A stretch of DNA of 64,000 bases from Flavobacterium sp. SH_e. Lineage in GTDB: Bacteria > Bacteroidota > Bacteroidia > Flavobacteriales > Flavobacteriaceae. The stretch lies in contig NZ_JAOVZN010000007.1 in NCBI RefSeq assembly GCF_025717045.1, positions 186,001 to 250,000 of the forward strand, written 5' to 3'. Under the pieces are notes generated by a model. The model was not told the origin of the DNA. It did not search any database and saw nothing but the letters and a program-made list of their open reading frames with translations. Below are positions 50,650-61,800 of the stretch, piece by piece (the stretch's first letter is position 1; each line of letters begins with the position of its first letter). Position numbers and translations under genes: made by a program.

Positions 50650-51516
50650 ATGAAGTTAAATCAAATTGAAAGGGTGAAAAAAATCTCAAAAGCTGATTTT
50701 GTTTCCCAATATGTAAAAAAACAAATTCCTGTTGTTATCGAAGAATTGACCGAAGACTGGCCAGCTTATAACAAATGGAAATTATCTTATATGAAAGAAA
50801 TTGCAGGAGATTTGATCGTTCCATTGTATGACGATAGACCTGTAAATCATGAAGACGGATTTAATGAGGCTCATACCACAATGAAAATGAGCGATTATAT
50901 CAAATTGCTGGAAGAAAAGCCAACTAACTACCGTATTTTTCTTTATAATTTAATGAAAGAAGTTCCATCATTAAAAGATGACTTTTTATGGCCAGATATT
51001 GGCCTAAAATTAGTGAAACAAATGCCAATGTTGTTTTTTGGCGGAGAAAATTCTAAGGTCTTTATGCATTATGACATTGACTACTCAAACATTCTTCATT
51101 TCCATTTTCATGGAGAAAAACAATGTATGATTTTCGCTCCTAGTCAGTCAAAATTTATGTATAAAGTACCTCACGCTTTGATTTCTCGAGAAGATATCGA
51201 TTTTGATAATCCTGATTACGAAAAATTCCCCGCACTTAAAAACATAGAAGGTTACATCACCAATCTGAAACATGGAGAAATGCTTTATATGCCTGAAGGT
51301 TATTGGCATTACATGAAATATTTAACACCTGGATTTTCAATGAGTCTGCGTTCGTTTCCAAAAAACATTGTCAATTTATCAAAAGCCGCGTACAATGTTT
51401 TCATTATGCGTCACTTTGATATTATGATGCGAAAAATTCAAGGTCAAAAATGGATTGACTATAAAAATGAAAAAGCGATTACAAATACACATGAAAATTT
51501 GCAGCGTACATTTTAA
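50650..51516 (+). CDS. Cupin_8/JmjC-like Fe(II)/2-oxoglutarate oxygenase
   Basis: The 288-residue protein fits the cupin_8 (JmjC-like) oxygenases. KQIPVVIEELTEDWPAYNKW (about 24-43) is the typical opening. The HxD of the Fe triad is in FMHYDIDYSNILHFHFHG (His about 143, Asp about 145), the later His in MPEGYWHYMKYL (about 223), and GFSMSLRSFP matches the closing strand. Such enzymes hydroxylate proteins or small molecules; JmjC-like bacterial members often modify ribosomal proteins or tRNA. No substrate can be assigned. A strong hairpin lies in its 5' leader. Confidence 0.88.
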   Translation: MKLNQIERVKKISKADFVSQYVKKQIPVVIEELTEDWPAYNKWKLSYMKEIAGDLIVPLYDDRPVNHEDGFNEAHTTMKMSDYIKLLEEKPTNYRIFLYNLMKEVPSLKDDFLWPDIGLKLVKQMPMLFFGGENSKVFMHYDIDYSNILHFHFHGEKQCMIFAPSQSKFMYKVPHALISREDIDFDNPDYEKFPALKNIEGYITNLKHGEMLYMPEGYWHYMKYLTPGFSMSLRSFPKNIVNLSKAAYNVFIMRHFDIMMRKIQGQKWIDYKNEKAITNTHENLQRTF

Positions 51517-51523
51517 TCAAAAT

Positions 51524-51562
51524 AAAAAAGCGGTTGAGTTTTAAAATTCTCAACCGCTTTTT
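51524..51562. terminator. Bidirectional terminator between cupin and adhesin genes
   Basis: AAAAAGCGGTTGAG pairs with CTCAACCGCTTTTT around a 10-nt loop between convergent genes. Confidence 0.88.
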
Positions 51563-51563
51563 A

Positions 51564-54500
51564 TTATTGGAAAATTATCTTTTTAGAGACTGTCTTCCCA
51601 TCTTCTGTAGTTATTTTTAAGAGCAAGACCTGAGGTCCAGATTGGAAATTTGTAATTGTCCATTCCCTGTTATTAATTCCTTTCTTTTGATATAACAATT
51701 TTCCTCCGGCATCATAAATAGCCGTTTCTTGAAGATTTTCTTGATCTGAAGCTGACTGTAATTTTATATTTTTATCTTTTACAGAAACTATAATTCTGTT
51801 GTCAGAACCTTCAAAATCATCATTACCTAAAACAATTTCAGGATTAATATATCGCAAAATAAAACGATCTTGAAAAACACCTGTAGTGGTCGAAAATGTG
51901 TAACCACCGGATCTAAGATTATGTATAATATTAGCAGTCTTATCTTGAAGATAGATGTCTTGTGTACTCAAATTACCGTCGCTATTGTGTATTGCAATTG
52001 TAAAATCGCCTTCAATCGCCGATCTATATCCTAAAGTAACAGTATCTGTTACCACAAAAGGAAGTGCACGACCTTGAATTACGAGTTTTTTACCTTCATT
52101 AATACTATAAAAATCAAGGTAAGGATTTGCATCCATAGACAATGCATCGAAATTATTGTCCCAAGAATTTGTTGCTCCAGCCGCATAACCTATTAGCAAT
52201 TGTTTAAAAGCACCTTGTGTATTGGTCATATTTAACCACACACGATGTCTTTCGATTGTCGTTACAGCCGAAGATTTATAAAATTGAGTATTACGACCCG
52301 GCACGCGCATTGAGTTTGTAAAAACAACGCTTTGATTGGTTCTTGCTTTTGCAAAAAATCCTTGTCCTGCCGCTATATAACCCGAAGGTGCTTCTTGATT
52401 TCCAGGAGTTGTTGCACCTACACCTGTTAATCCGCCAACTGTTGTTTCTCCTGAAAGATTATAAATCGCAAAATCATCATTGCTATAAGAATAAACGTTA
52501 GATCCTGGACTTGCACTTGGAGGTGTATTATGTGTCCAAAAATATAAAGTCCCATAGATATTAGCTGCGTTATCATGTATAAACTGATCTGCATAAATTG
52601 CTGATGGATATGGATTTCCAAATAAATTAGATTTTTCTGCTACAGCAGCTGGCCCAGAAATAGTTCCATTATTGGGCACTCCAATAAATTCTGCCGTATA
52701 GATTTGAGTTGAATTTATATCATAAATTTGAGGAGCTCTCACATTGTATCCATTTCCTTTAACCATCTCTTGTGTCCCATTATAATTTATTATCCATCGT
52801 GCTACTGGATCATATTTATAAAATTTGTCATAAAGGGTATTTGGTGACAAATCATGTAAAGTAAAAGCTGGTACACGAGTTATTGGAGAAGACCAATAGG
52901 TAAGGTCATAGCGTCTAACTGGTTTTGTATTTCTTCTATAGGTAATATTTCCCGTATTTACAGCATCTGAAATTTGAACTAAACTAGAATTATTTTCAAA
53001 AATAAAAACTCCATTTCCTACTACATTTACTTCATTTGTTACTGTAAGTGTATTGGTGCTTTCTACAATTAAATAACCATTATTCTCAATAGTTATTCTA
53101 TTAGCAAAAAAAGTTCCATCTGTTCCAGAAATAATTGGATTGGTTGCTACATCTGGAATTTCGACACAGTCTGAGGCCAGAGGAACTCCAGCTGGAGTCC
53201 AGTTCGCAGCATTTCCCCAACTGGCATCTATATTTCCATTCCAAACTTTATTAATTAACGGATTAATAATAATTGGTGTCGACGGTGATTCGCAACCTGA
53301 CGCAGTATTCTTCACTTTTACAGTATAAGAACCCGCAACTAAACCTGTAAATATTCCTGAAGTATTGCTAAAATCTACTCCATCAATACTATAAGAATAA
53401 CCTGTTCCAGATGCTGGTGATGTCACGGTTATTACACCAGAATTATTCTGGCAACTTGGCTGTTGTGTTGCTGAAGCTGTTGGCGCAGCAGAAACAGCAT
53501 TTACAGTTAAAGAAACTGCTTGATTTGCAGGACATCCATTTGCGGTTACAATTGTCATAACACCATTATAAGTTCCAGCTGGCGTATTTGCCGGAACATT
53601 TACATTTACAATGTTTCCCGATCCTGAGCTAAAAGCGAAAGGTGTAGTACCTTGATCTGTTAAAGTAACCCAATCAATCGAATAACTTGTTGGTGAATTA
53701 GTTGTCGATGTATAAGCTAAAGAAGTAGTTTGAGCTGTTGAATTTTGACAAACTGGAGTAAACGTTCCTGATGTTGTTATAGTTGGAACAGCATTGATTG
53801 TTAAAGAAACCGCTTGTGTTGCTAAACATCCATTTGCTGTCGAAATTGTCATTACACCACTATAAGTTCCAGCAGCTGTATTTGCAGGTATATTTATATT
53901 ATTTATGGTGCCTGCTCCAGAAGTAAATGCAAAAGTTGTTGCTCCTTGGTCTACTATAGTTGCCCAATCAATTGAATAACTATTTGGTGATCCAGTTGTT
54001 GCTGAATATGCTAAAGAGGTGGTTTGTGCCGATGTACTTTGACAAGATACTCCCAAAACACCTGATGTTGTAATAGTCGGAAGAGGATTAACTAAAATTG
54101 TAAATGTATTTACTGCTGAAACACATCCATTAGCATTTCGAACCGTTAAATTTCCAGTATAAGTGCCTGCCGTTGTTCCTGCTGGAACTGCAATACTAAT
54201 TGGACTTGCTGATAAAACTGCATTGGTAACGGCTGCAAAACTATTTGTCGGACTTGCATTCCATGTAATACTATAAGTTGTTGGCGAATTTGTCGTAGCG
54301 CTATAAGCCAAATTTGTTGTTTGCGCAGAAGCACTTTGACAAACTGCTCCTGCCGTTCCAAGTGTAATTGTAGGATTCGCATTAACTGTGACTGTAAAAT
54401 TATTTGCAGCAGAAACACAACCGCTTGCATTTTTTACTGTTAATGTTCCTGTGTAAGTTCCCGCAGCTGTATTAGCAGGAATAGAAATACTGATCGGGCT

Positions 54501-57500
54501 TGCTGTTAACGTTGCGTCTGTAACCGCTACAAAACTATTTGTCGGACTTGCATTCCAAACAATACTGTAAGTTGTTGGCGAATTTGTCGTAGCGCTATAA
54601 GCCAAATTTGTTGTTTGTGCAGAACTGCTAGAACAAACCGCTCCTGCTGTTCCAAGTGTAATTGTAGGAGTTGCATTTACTGTGACTGTAAAATTATTTG
54701 CAGCAGAAACACATCCATTTGCATTTTTTACTATTAATGTTCCAGTGTAAGTTCCTGCAACTGTCCCTGCTGGAACTGCAATACTGATTGGACTTGCTGT
54801 TAATGTCGCATCCGTAACAGTTACAAAACTATTTGTCGGACTTGCATTCCAAACAATACTATAAGTTGTTGGCGAATTTGTTGTAGCGCTATAAGTCAGA
54901 TTTGTAGTTTGTGCAGAACTGCTAGAACAAACCGCTCCAGCTGTTCCAAGTGTAATCGTAGGAGTCGGATTGACTGTAACTGTAAAATTATTTGCAGCAG
55001 ATACGCATCCGCTTGCATTTTTTACTGTTAATGTTCCTGTATAAGTTCCTACAGCTGTATTTGCAGGAACAGAAATACTGATTGGACTTGCTGTTAATGT
55101 CGCATCTGTAATGGTTGCAAAACTATTTGTAGGACTTGCATTCCAAACAATACTATATGTTGTTGGCGAATTTGTTGTAGCGCTATAAGTCAGATTTGTA
55201 GTTTGTGCAGAACTACTAGAACAAACTGATCCAGCTGTTCCAAGTGTAATTGTAGGAGTCGGATTGACTGTAACTGTAAAATTATTGACTGCAGATATAC
55301 ATCCATTTACATTACGGACAGTCAAGTTTCCCGTATAAGTTCCCGCTGCTGTCCCTGCTGGAACTGCAATACTAATAGGACTTGCTGTTAATGTTGCATT
55401 AGTAACTGTTGCAAAACTATTTGTTGGACTTGCATTCCAAGTAATAGTGTATGTTGTAGGCGTATTTGTCGTTGCACTGTATGTTAGATTTGTAGTTTGT
55501 GCTGAACTGCTAGAACAAACTGCTCCCGCTGTCCCTAATGTAATAGTTGGTAAAGGGTTAACTGTTACTGTAAAACTATTTCCTCCAGATACACATCCAT
55601 TTGCATTTTTTACCGTTAATGTTCCTGTGTAAGTTCCCGCTGCTGTATTTGCGGGTACAGAAATACTGATCGGACTTGCTGTTAACGCTGCATCTGTAAC
55701 TGCTGCAAAACTATTTGTCGGACTTGCATTCCATGTAATGCTATATGTTGTTGGCGAATTTGTCGTAGCACTGTAAGTCAGGTTTGTTGTTTGCGCCGAA
55801 GTGCTTAAACAAACCGCGCCAGCCGTACCCAATGTAATAGTAGGTGGCGGATTGACTGTAACTGTAAAATTATTGACTGCAGATATACATCCATTTGCAT
55901 TACGAACAGTTAAGTTTCCTGTATAAGTTCCTGCTGCTGTTCCTGCTGGTACGGCAATACTTATTGGACTTGCTGTTAATGCAGCGTCTGCAACTGCTGC
56001 AAAAGTGTTCGTTGGACTCGCATTCCATGTAATGCTATAATTAGTAGGAGAATTTGCTGTTGCACTATAAGTTAGATTTGTCGTTTGAGCAGAACTGTTA
56101 AAACAAACTGCCCCTGCTGTCCCTAATGTAATAGTTGGAAGCGGATTAACTGTCACTGTAAAATTATTTCCTGCAGATACACATCCATTGGCATTTTTTA
56201 CTGTTAATGTTCCTGTGTAAGTCCCCGCTGCTGTATTAGCAGGCACAGCTATACTGATCGGACTTGCTGTTAAAGTTGCATCTGTAACCGTTGCAAAACT
56301 ATTTGTCGGACTCGCATTCCAAACAATACTGTATGTTGTAGGTGAATTTGTGGTAGCACTATAAGTCAGATTTGTAGTTTGAGCAGAAGTGCTAGAACAA
56401 ACTGCTCCTGCTGTTCCAAGTGTAATTGTTGGCAACGCATTGACCGTAACGGTAAAACTATTGGTTGCAGATACACAGCCATTTGCATTTCTAACAGTCA
56501 ATGCACCCGTGTATGTTCCAACTGGTGTCGCAGCAGGAACGGCAATACTGATCGGACTAGAGGTTAACGTCGCATTCGTGACTGCTACAAAACTATTGGC
56601 TGGAGATGCATTCCATGTTATACTGTAAGTTGTAGGCGAATTTGTCGTGGAACTATAACTCAAATTAGCCGTTTGTGCTGATGCATTAAAACAAACCGCT
56701 GCCGTTCCCAAAGTAATAGTAGGAAGCGGATTGACTACTACTGTAAAATTATTAACAGCAGATACACATCCATTTGCGTTTCGTACTGTTAAGTTTCCTG
56801 TGTAAGTGCCAGCTGCCGTTCCCGCTGGAATTGGAATATTGATCGGGCTTGACGGTAACGTTGCATTTGTGACAGCTGCAAAAGTATTTGTAGGCGATGC
56901 ATTCCATGTAATGCTATATGTTGTCGGTGAATTTGTTGTGGCGCTATACGGCAATGTTGTACTTTGCGCACTCGCACTTGTACATACCGCAGTAGTAGCA
57001 CCTAACGTTATTGTGGGTAAAGGATTTACAACAACAGTAAAATTATTTACCGTAGATACGCACGCTACGTTGCTTACAGTAAGCGATCCAGTATAAGTTC
57101 CCGCAGCAGTTCCTGCAGGAATAGCAATATTAATAGGGCTCGATGGTAATGTTGCATTAGTAACAGCTGCAAAACTATTGGCTGGGCTTGCGCTCCAAGT
57201 AATGCTATAATTTGTTGGCGCATTAGTAACTGCACTATATGGTAATGTTGTACTTTGTGCACTAGTACTCGCACATACCGCGGTAGTAGCACCTAAAGTA
57301 ATTGTTGGCTGTGCAGATATTGAAATTTGTGTTGACATACCTATTGAAGAGGTACAATCTACAGATGTTAAAGTATTAACTACAATATTACTATTTCCTA
57401 TATTGGTAAATCCAGTTGCGGTAAAACTTCCAGATCCTGCTGTTGTTACGACCATTGTCGCTGTTAAATTATTAGCAGAAGGATTGCTTCTATGATAGCT

Positions 57501-58406
57501 TACCGTATATGTCCCAACTGGTAAACCAGCTGCTGTACTTGTCAATTGCACTTGAGAACTAGTTCCTACAGCCGTACAAACATTTGTAGCTGATAGTGAT
57601 GTTATGCTGTAAGTTTTACAGGTATAAGTAACATTAACAGAACCTCTTGCACCACTTCCTCCATTTTGTGGAGTATTAGAACTGATTGCTCCTCCGCCTC
57701 CGCCTCCGCTAGTTACTCCATTATTTCCTGCCAAATCTGCTAATATTAACGAAGCATGAGCAGCTCCTCCTGCTCCGCCTCCCGAACCAAAATTAGCTCC
57801 ATTACCACCTCCACCTGAAGAAAGAAGTGCGCTTAATGCTGCACTACTTCCATTTGTACCACTTGCACCTGCGGCTGTTGCTAGAGTTCCAATGGCTCCA
57901 GTACCACCAGCTCCACCAGTTGGGGTAGAAGTAGTTGTGGTATTACCATTTCCTCCCGATCCACCAGGCGCATTAAAAACCCCTGTAAATCCTGTTATAT
58001 AAGATGCTCCTCCTTGAGCTCCATTACCACTTCCTCCTGCAGTAGCTGGAGCAACTACAACGCCCAAACTTGATAATCCTGTTGTTGTGATAGTACCTCT
58101 TGCGTAAGCTCCTCCACCGCCTCCACCGCCGCTTCGTCCTACTAAGGGTGTAACATTCGCTCCACCTCCAGCACCTCCGGCGCCCCAGGCTTCAACAGTA
58201 ACAACATCCATACCGGCAGGAAGAGGAAGAGATCCACTAGCTGTAAATGGATGCGAAATTTGCGCATTGGAAGTAGTATAAAAAATTGAGAAAAATAAAA
58301 TCAGAAGGAATTTAGACTTCCTACTGGAATTTAATGGTTTCCCAATGTAAGTTACTAAAGTTGAAATGCTGAAGAATCTCAGCGTAGTAAGTAGATCTTT
58401 TTTCAT
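51564..58406 (-). CDS. Giant repetitive secreted adhesin with T9SS C-terminal domain
   Basis: From the ATG at 58406 the product is about 2,280 residues (an in-frame extension reaches 58451 but adds no signal). A signal peptide (FLLILFFSIFYTTSNAQ) is followed by a glycine-rich domain (about 60-270, e.g. GAGGAGGGANVTPL, SGGGGGGGAYARG). Then come 13 tandem repeats of about 95 residues (typical start PTITLGTAGAVC, typical end GCVSAANNFTVTVN), each with two Cys. A SprB-like repeat (SCQNNSGVITVTSPASGTGY) follows. The last about 450 residues are a module shared with the next two genes (YDLTYWSSPI, GNPYPSAI, FWTHNTPP) and end in a T9SS sorting domain (TVSKKIIFQ), probably the type C kind. A role in adhesion or gliding is inferred. 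Confidence 0.9.
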   Translation of the reverse strand: MKKDLLTTLRFFSISTLVTYIGKPLNSSRKSKFLLILFFSIFYTTSNAQISHPFTASGSLPLPAGMDVVTVEAWGAGGAGGGANVTPLVGRSGGGGGGGAYARGTITTTGLSSLGVVVAPATAGGSGNGAQGGASYITGFTGVFNAPGGSGGNGNTTTTSTPTGGAGGTGAIGTLATAAGASGTNGSSAALSALLSSGGGGNGANFGSGGGAGGAAHASLILADLAGNNGVTSGGGGGGAISSNTPQNGGSGARGSVNVTYTCKTYSITSLSATNVCTAVGTSSQVQLTSTAAGLPVGTYTVSYHRSNPSANNLTATMVVTTAGSGSFTATGFTNIGNSNIVVNTLTSVDCTSSIGMSTQISISAQPTITLGATTAVCASTSAQSTTLPYSAVTNAPTNYSITWSASPANSFAAVTNATLPSSPINIAIPAGTAAGTYTGSLTVSNVACVSTVNNFTVVVNPLPTITLGATTAVCTSASAQSTTLPYSATTNSPTTYSITWNASPTNTFAAVTNATLPSSPINIPIPAGTAAGTYTGNLTVRNANGCVSAVNNFTVVVNPLPTITLGTAAVCFNASAQTANLSYSSTTNSPTTYSITWNASPANSFVAVTNATLTSSPISIAVPAATPVGTYTGALTVRNANGCVSATNSFTVTVNALPTITLGTAGAVCSSTSAQTTNLTYSATTNSPTTYSIVWNASPTNSFATVTDATLTASPISIAVPANTAAGTYTGTLTVKNANGCVSAGNNFTVTVNPLPTITLGTAGAVCFNSSAQTTNLTYSATANSPTNYSITWNASPTNTFAAVADAALTASPISIAVPAGTAAGTYTGNLTVRNANGCISAVNNFTVTVNPPPTITLGTAGAVCLSTSAQTTNLTYSATTNSPTTYSITWNASPTNSFAAVTDAALTASPISISVPANTAAGTYTGTLTVKNANGCVSGGNSFTVTVNPLPTITLGTAGAVCSSSSAQTTNLTYSATTNTPTTYTITWNASPTNSFATVTNATLTASPISIAVPAGTAAGTYTGNLTVRNVNGCISAVNNFTVTVNPTPTITLGTAGSVCSSSSAQTTNLTYSATTNSPTTYSIVWNASPTNSFATITDATLTASPISISVPANTAVGTYTGTLTVKNASGCVSAANNFTVTVNPTPTITLGTAGAVCSSSSAQTTNLTYSATTNSPTTYSIVWNASPTNSFVTVTDATLTASPISIAVPAGTVAGTYTGTLIVKNANGCVSAANNFTVTVNATPTITLGTAGAVCSSSSAQTTNLAYSATTNSPTTYSIVWNASPTNSFVAVTDATLTASPISISIPANTAAGTYTGTLTVKNASGCVSAANNFTVTVNANPTITLGTAGAVCQSASAQTTNLAYSATTNSPTTYSITWNASPTNSFAAVTNAVLSASPISIAVPAGTTAGTYTGNLTVRNANGCVSAVNTFTILVNPLPTITTSGVLGVSCQSTSAQTTSLAYSATTGSPNSYSIDWATIVDQGATTFAFTSGAGTINNINIPANTAAGTYSGVMTISTANGCLATQAVSLTINAVPTITTSGTFTPVCQNSTAQTTSLAYTSTTNSPTSYSIDWVTLTDQGTTPFAFSSGSGNIVNVNVPANTPAGTYNGVMTIVTANGCPANQAVSLTVNAVSAAPTASATQQPSCQNNSGVITVTSPASGTGYSYSIDGVDFSNTSGIFTGLVAGSYTVKVKNTASGCESPSTPIIINPLINKVWNGNIDASWGNAANWTPAGVPLASDCVEIPDVATNPIISGTDGTFFANRITIENNGYLIVESTNTLTVTNEVNVVGNGVFIFENNSSLVQISDAVNTGNITYRRNTKPVRRYDLTYWSSPITRVPAFTLHDLSPNTLYDKFYKYDPVARWIINYNGTQEMVKGNGYNVRAPQIYDINSTQIYTAEFIGVPNNGTISGPAAVAEKSNLFGNPYPSAIYADQFIHDNAANIYGTLYFWTHNTPPSASPGSNVYSYSNDDFAIYNLSGETTVGGLTGVGATTPGNQEAPSGYIAAGQGFFAKARTNQSVVFTNSMRVPGRNTQFYKSSAVTTIERHRVWLNMTNTQGAFKQLLIGYAAGATNSWDNNFDALSMDANPYLDFYSINEGKKLVIQGRALPFVVTDTVTLGYRSAIEGDFTIAIHNSDGNLSTQDIYLQDKTANIIHNLRSGGYTFSTTTGVFQDRFILRYINPEIVLGNDDFEGSDNRIIVSVKDKNIKLQSASDQENLQETAIYDAGGKLLYQKKGINNREWTITNFQSGPQVLLLKITTEDGKTVSKKIIFQ
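53500..57310 (-). repeat. Thirteen in-frame tandem repeats of about 285 bp
   Basis: The units encode about 95 residues each and remain very alike at DNA level. Eleven share the PTITLG...VC opening; the last two (nearer the 3' end) are a variant with TITTSG and SYSIDW. Units 4 to 7 alternate between a LTVKNANGC type and a LTVRNANGC type, suggesting duplication of a two-unit block. Copy number may vary among strains. Confidence 0.88.
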
Positions 58407-58850
58407 CTTGTGGCATTTTAGTAATTGAAAAATAAATTCAAACTCAATCAAGATTAATTGCTCATTAAAGAAGAATTAAATAATCCCTCCTGTTTTACAA
58501 TCAATCTTAGGCAGATAAAAAAACAGTATTAAAAACTGTTATTATAGAAGAAAAAAAATAGTCTAAAATGGCTTGTACGAATAACATTTAATCGAGATAA
58601 ATTACTTTTAATCGATAAAATATTACAACAAGGTACGATTTTATTTACACTGAAATTCACAATGTAGTATTAAACATATAATTTTAACAGCCAAAACTTA
58701 AAAATTATAAAAAATAAGAAAAAACTGTTAATTTGTGCTTTCACAAACAATAACGCATTAATTATCAATATTTTACAACGAAAAAATTGAATTTAAAAAA
58801 GCCTTTCACAAAATTTTGCGAAAGGCTTAAATACGAACTTACTTCTTGTT
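58407..58850. other. Intergenic region upstream of the giant adhesin
   Basis: About 440 bp, very AT-rich, with no reading frame of note and no exact TAnnTTTG on the minus strand. A small hairpin AACAG...CTGTT lies near 58525. The far end holds the terminator of the next upstream gene (58799-58828). It probably carries the adhesin promoter, but I cannot place it. Confidence 0.5.
58799..58828 (-). terminator. Terminator of the delta-60 repeat gene
   Basis: AAGCCTTTCAC pairs with GCGAAAGGCTT (one mismatch), followed on the minus strand by a T-run, 22 bp past the stop at 58851. Confidence 0.85.
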
Positions 58851-61800
58851 CTAAAAAATCACTTTTTTTGAAGTTGAATTTCCATTTTCAAAAAAAACTT
58901 TAACTAATAAAACCTGATGAGAAGAAAACAGATTTTGAATAGAAAATTTATTTGTTTCGAGATTTTCTTTTCTGTACAATTGGTTTCCAGAAATATCGAA
59001 TACTGCAATTTCCTTAAAATTCTCTTTGAAAGATTCAATCTCAATGGTTCTATTTTTAACTGAAAGTATTAGATCATTCAAATTCTTTTCAGGAGCTTTA
59101 TTTCCTAAAGTATTATTGGCATAAATGATTAAAAACCGATTATTAAAAGTTCCAATATCAGAGTCAAATTGATAAGCGCTTTCGCTAAGGTTGTGAAGTT
59201 TATTTAAAGTTTTATCTACTAAAAATATAATTATTCGATCAAAGAATTCGTCTTCATGATCAAGCTCTAGTTTCAAACTGCCTTTAACTGTACTTTTATA
59301 TCCCAGAACAATAGAATCGTTTTCAGTAAATGGCCATGCCTTGCCTTGAATGACCAATCTTTTATCATCAACAATACTATAAAAATCAACAACCTGATCT
59401 GAACTTAAATAATTTGCATCATAATTTAAATCCAAACCATTTGACGCACCCTTTGCATAACCAAGTAATATCTGTTTAAATGCCATTTCATCATTTTTAA
59501 GGTTCAGCCAAAAACGTTGTTTACCAACTTCATCTTGAGTTTTTAAATTTTTAGAAGGCTTAAAAAAAGCCCCATTACGACCAGAAATTCTCATACTGTT
59601 ATTAAATTCAACAAAACCCACCATATTATTCTGGACAAAGAATGCCTGTCCTGAAGCTATCGTACCATCTGGAGCATCATTACTAACACCAGAATTCAAA
59701 GCCGGAGTTGTACCAACGCCACCTAAAAGACTATATACTGCAAAATCATCTCTTGAATAATGATAATTTGCTGGTGGAGTATTGTGTGTCCAAAAATATA
59801 ATCCTCCTTTAATTTTCTGAGAATTTTGTTTCAAGAATTCATCTGCACTAATCGCAGACGGATAGGGATTTCCTATTAGATAAGCACCGTTTTCTTTTAT
59901 AAATTCAACTTCTATTTTGCCGTTATTTGGAACTCCTTTAAACACTCCTTCAAATATTGATCGTTCTGTTATTGAAAAATTCTGGGGAGCTCTTATATTA
60001 TATCCTTGCCCTGGAACCATAACCATTGTCCCATTATAATTTATATTCCAACGCGTATAGGGATCATACCAATAGAACTTATCAAAAAGTGTATTGGGCG
60101 AGAAATCTATCATTTTTTGATTGTTGACTGGAGAGGACCAATAAGTGAGATCATAACGTATAACAGATTTTGTTTTTCTTTTTAAATGAATAATTCCAGT
60201 ATTTACCATATCATCATCTGACTGATATAAACTAGCAGAATCTTCCAAAACTAGAGTACCAGAACCTGTGTAAGCAAATTCAATTCCTAAAGCATTTTTT
60301 TCTAATAATGTTACTGTTTTACCTTGGTCAATATTACAACCACAAGCATTAGTTGTAGTTAAATTAGGAAAGTTCTCTTTAAAATATACATCTTTTCCAG
60401 CAGAAGGAAATCCATTTGACCAAGAAGTTCCGTTCCAAATCGTCGTATTTACGCAAAGTTTTAAACGAGCAATTCTATGCTTTGAAATTCCATTAACTGA
60501 ATTAAAATTTCCGCCAATTATCAATCTATAATCTTCAGAAAATTTCATTGCACAAAGTGTATTGTTCAAAGGTGCAGTAAATGATTCATCACAAATTCCT
60601 GAAGGAAGCAATCGCATCAATTTTGAACATTTAACATTTTTATAAGTTCCCGAAAATGCGCCTCCAAGTAATATTCTATCATCGGGTTGAATCAAAATAG
60701 TGCGCACATCCCCTTTGCTAAAACCAGAACCCGAATCGAATGTTGTATCAAGGCCTCCATCACTATTTAACCGAGTAATTCTCTTTTGCGAAATATCATT
60801 AAAAGTTAAAAAAGAGCCACCAACAATAATCTTTTGATCTGATTGTAAAGCAATCGCATAAACATACTTATCAAAACCGTTTCCGATATTAAAACTCTGA
60901 TCAATACTTCCATCATAATTTAGACGAACTAGTCCCGCAAATGACAATCCGTTAAAATTTTTAAAGTGACCGCCTAAAAGAATCTTTCCATCAGACTGTA
61001 TAACCGCCGATTCAATAATATCATCGGCACCAGAACCAATATTAAACTGTAAATCTTTTGATCCATCAGGAAGGAGCCTTACAATTTTATTTGCATTTTC
61101 TTTTGATCCATTATATTTGGCAAATTTCCCTGCTACAATTATTTTTTGATCAGGTTGTATTGCTATTGTATAAACCTGCTCATCAAATCCCTCACCAGCG
61201 TTGAAAGAATCATCAATTTGTCCATCTGCAAAAATCCTAACAATTCTATTATGAATTATATTATTGTACTTTTTAAATTTTCCTCCAACAATTATCTTTC
61301 CATCATCTTGCAACGCGACGGCTTTCACCAAATTATCTGCACCTGAATTTCCAACATTAAAAGAGGCATCTAAGGAACCGTCTTCTAAAAGGCAAGTTAT
61401 TTTTGAAACTGGCGCATTATTAAACTTATTAAAATTTCCTCCAACAATTATTTTCTTATTCGAAAGTGGCAAAATGCTCAATACAGAATTATCAAAACCA
61501 ATACCTGAAGATAAGTAAGCAATGTCATGTTCGCCATTATTATCGATTTTAGCTAATCTGCCCTGATTTTGACCATTAAAAACAGAAAAAGATCCTCCAA
61601 TAAACCAATTTCCTTCTTCGTCAAATTCAAGGCTTAAAACAGAAGCGGAACCTGGTCCAGAACCAATATCAAAATCTGATTTTAAAGTGCCATCTGCATT
61701 AAGAAAAACCAATCTATTAACTTCAACGCTATTATAAAAACCCGTGAAAGAACCTCCGACCATTAAATCGCCATTTGAATTAATTTTCATTACCTGAACT

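Noticed and set aside
54146..57292. Several open frames on other strands and frames inside the adhesin repeats
   Set aside because: They recur with the repeat period and have odd composition; they are shadows of the repetitive coding sequence.
53500..57310. Regular repeats that could be taken for a CRISPR array
   Set aside because: The period is about 285 bp, there are no unique spacers of constant length, no cas genes, and all repeats are in one reading frame of a secreted protein.
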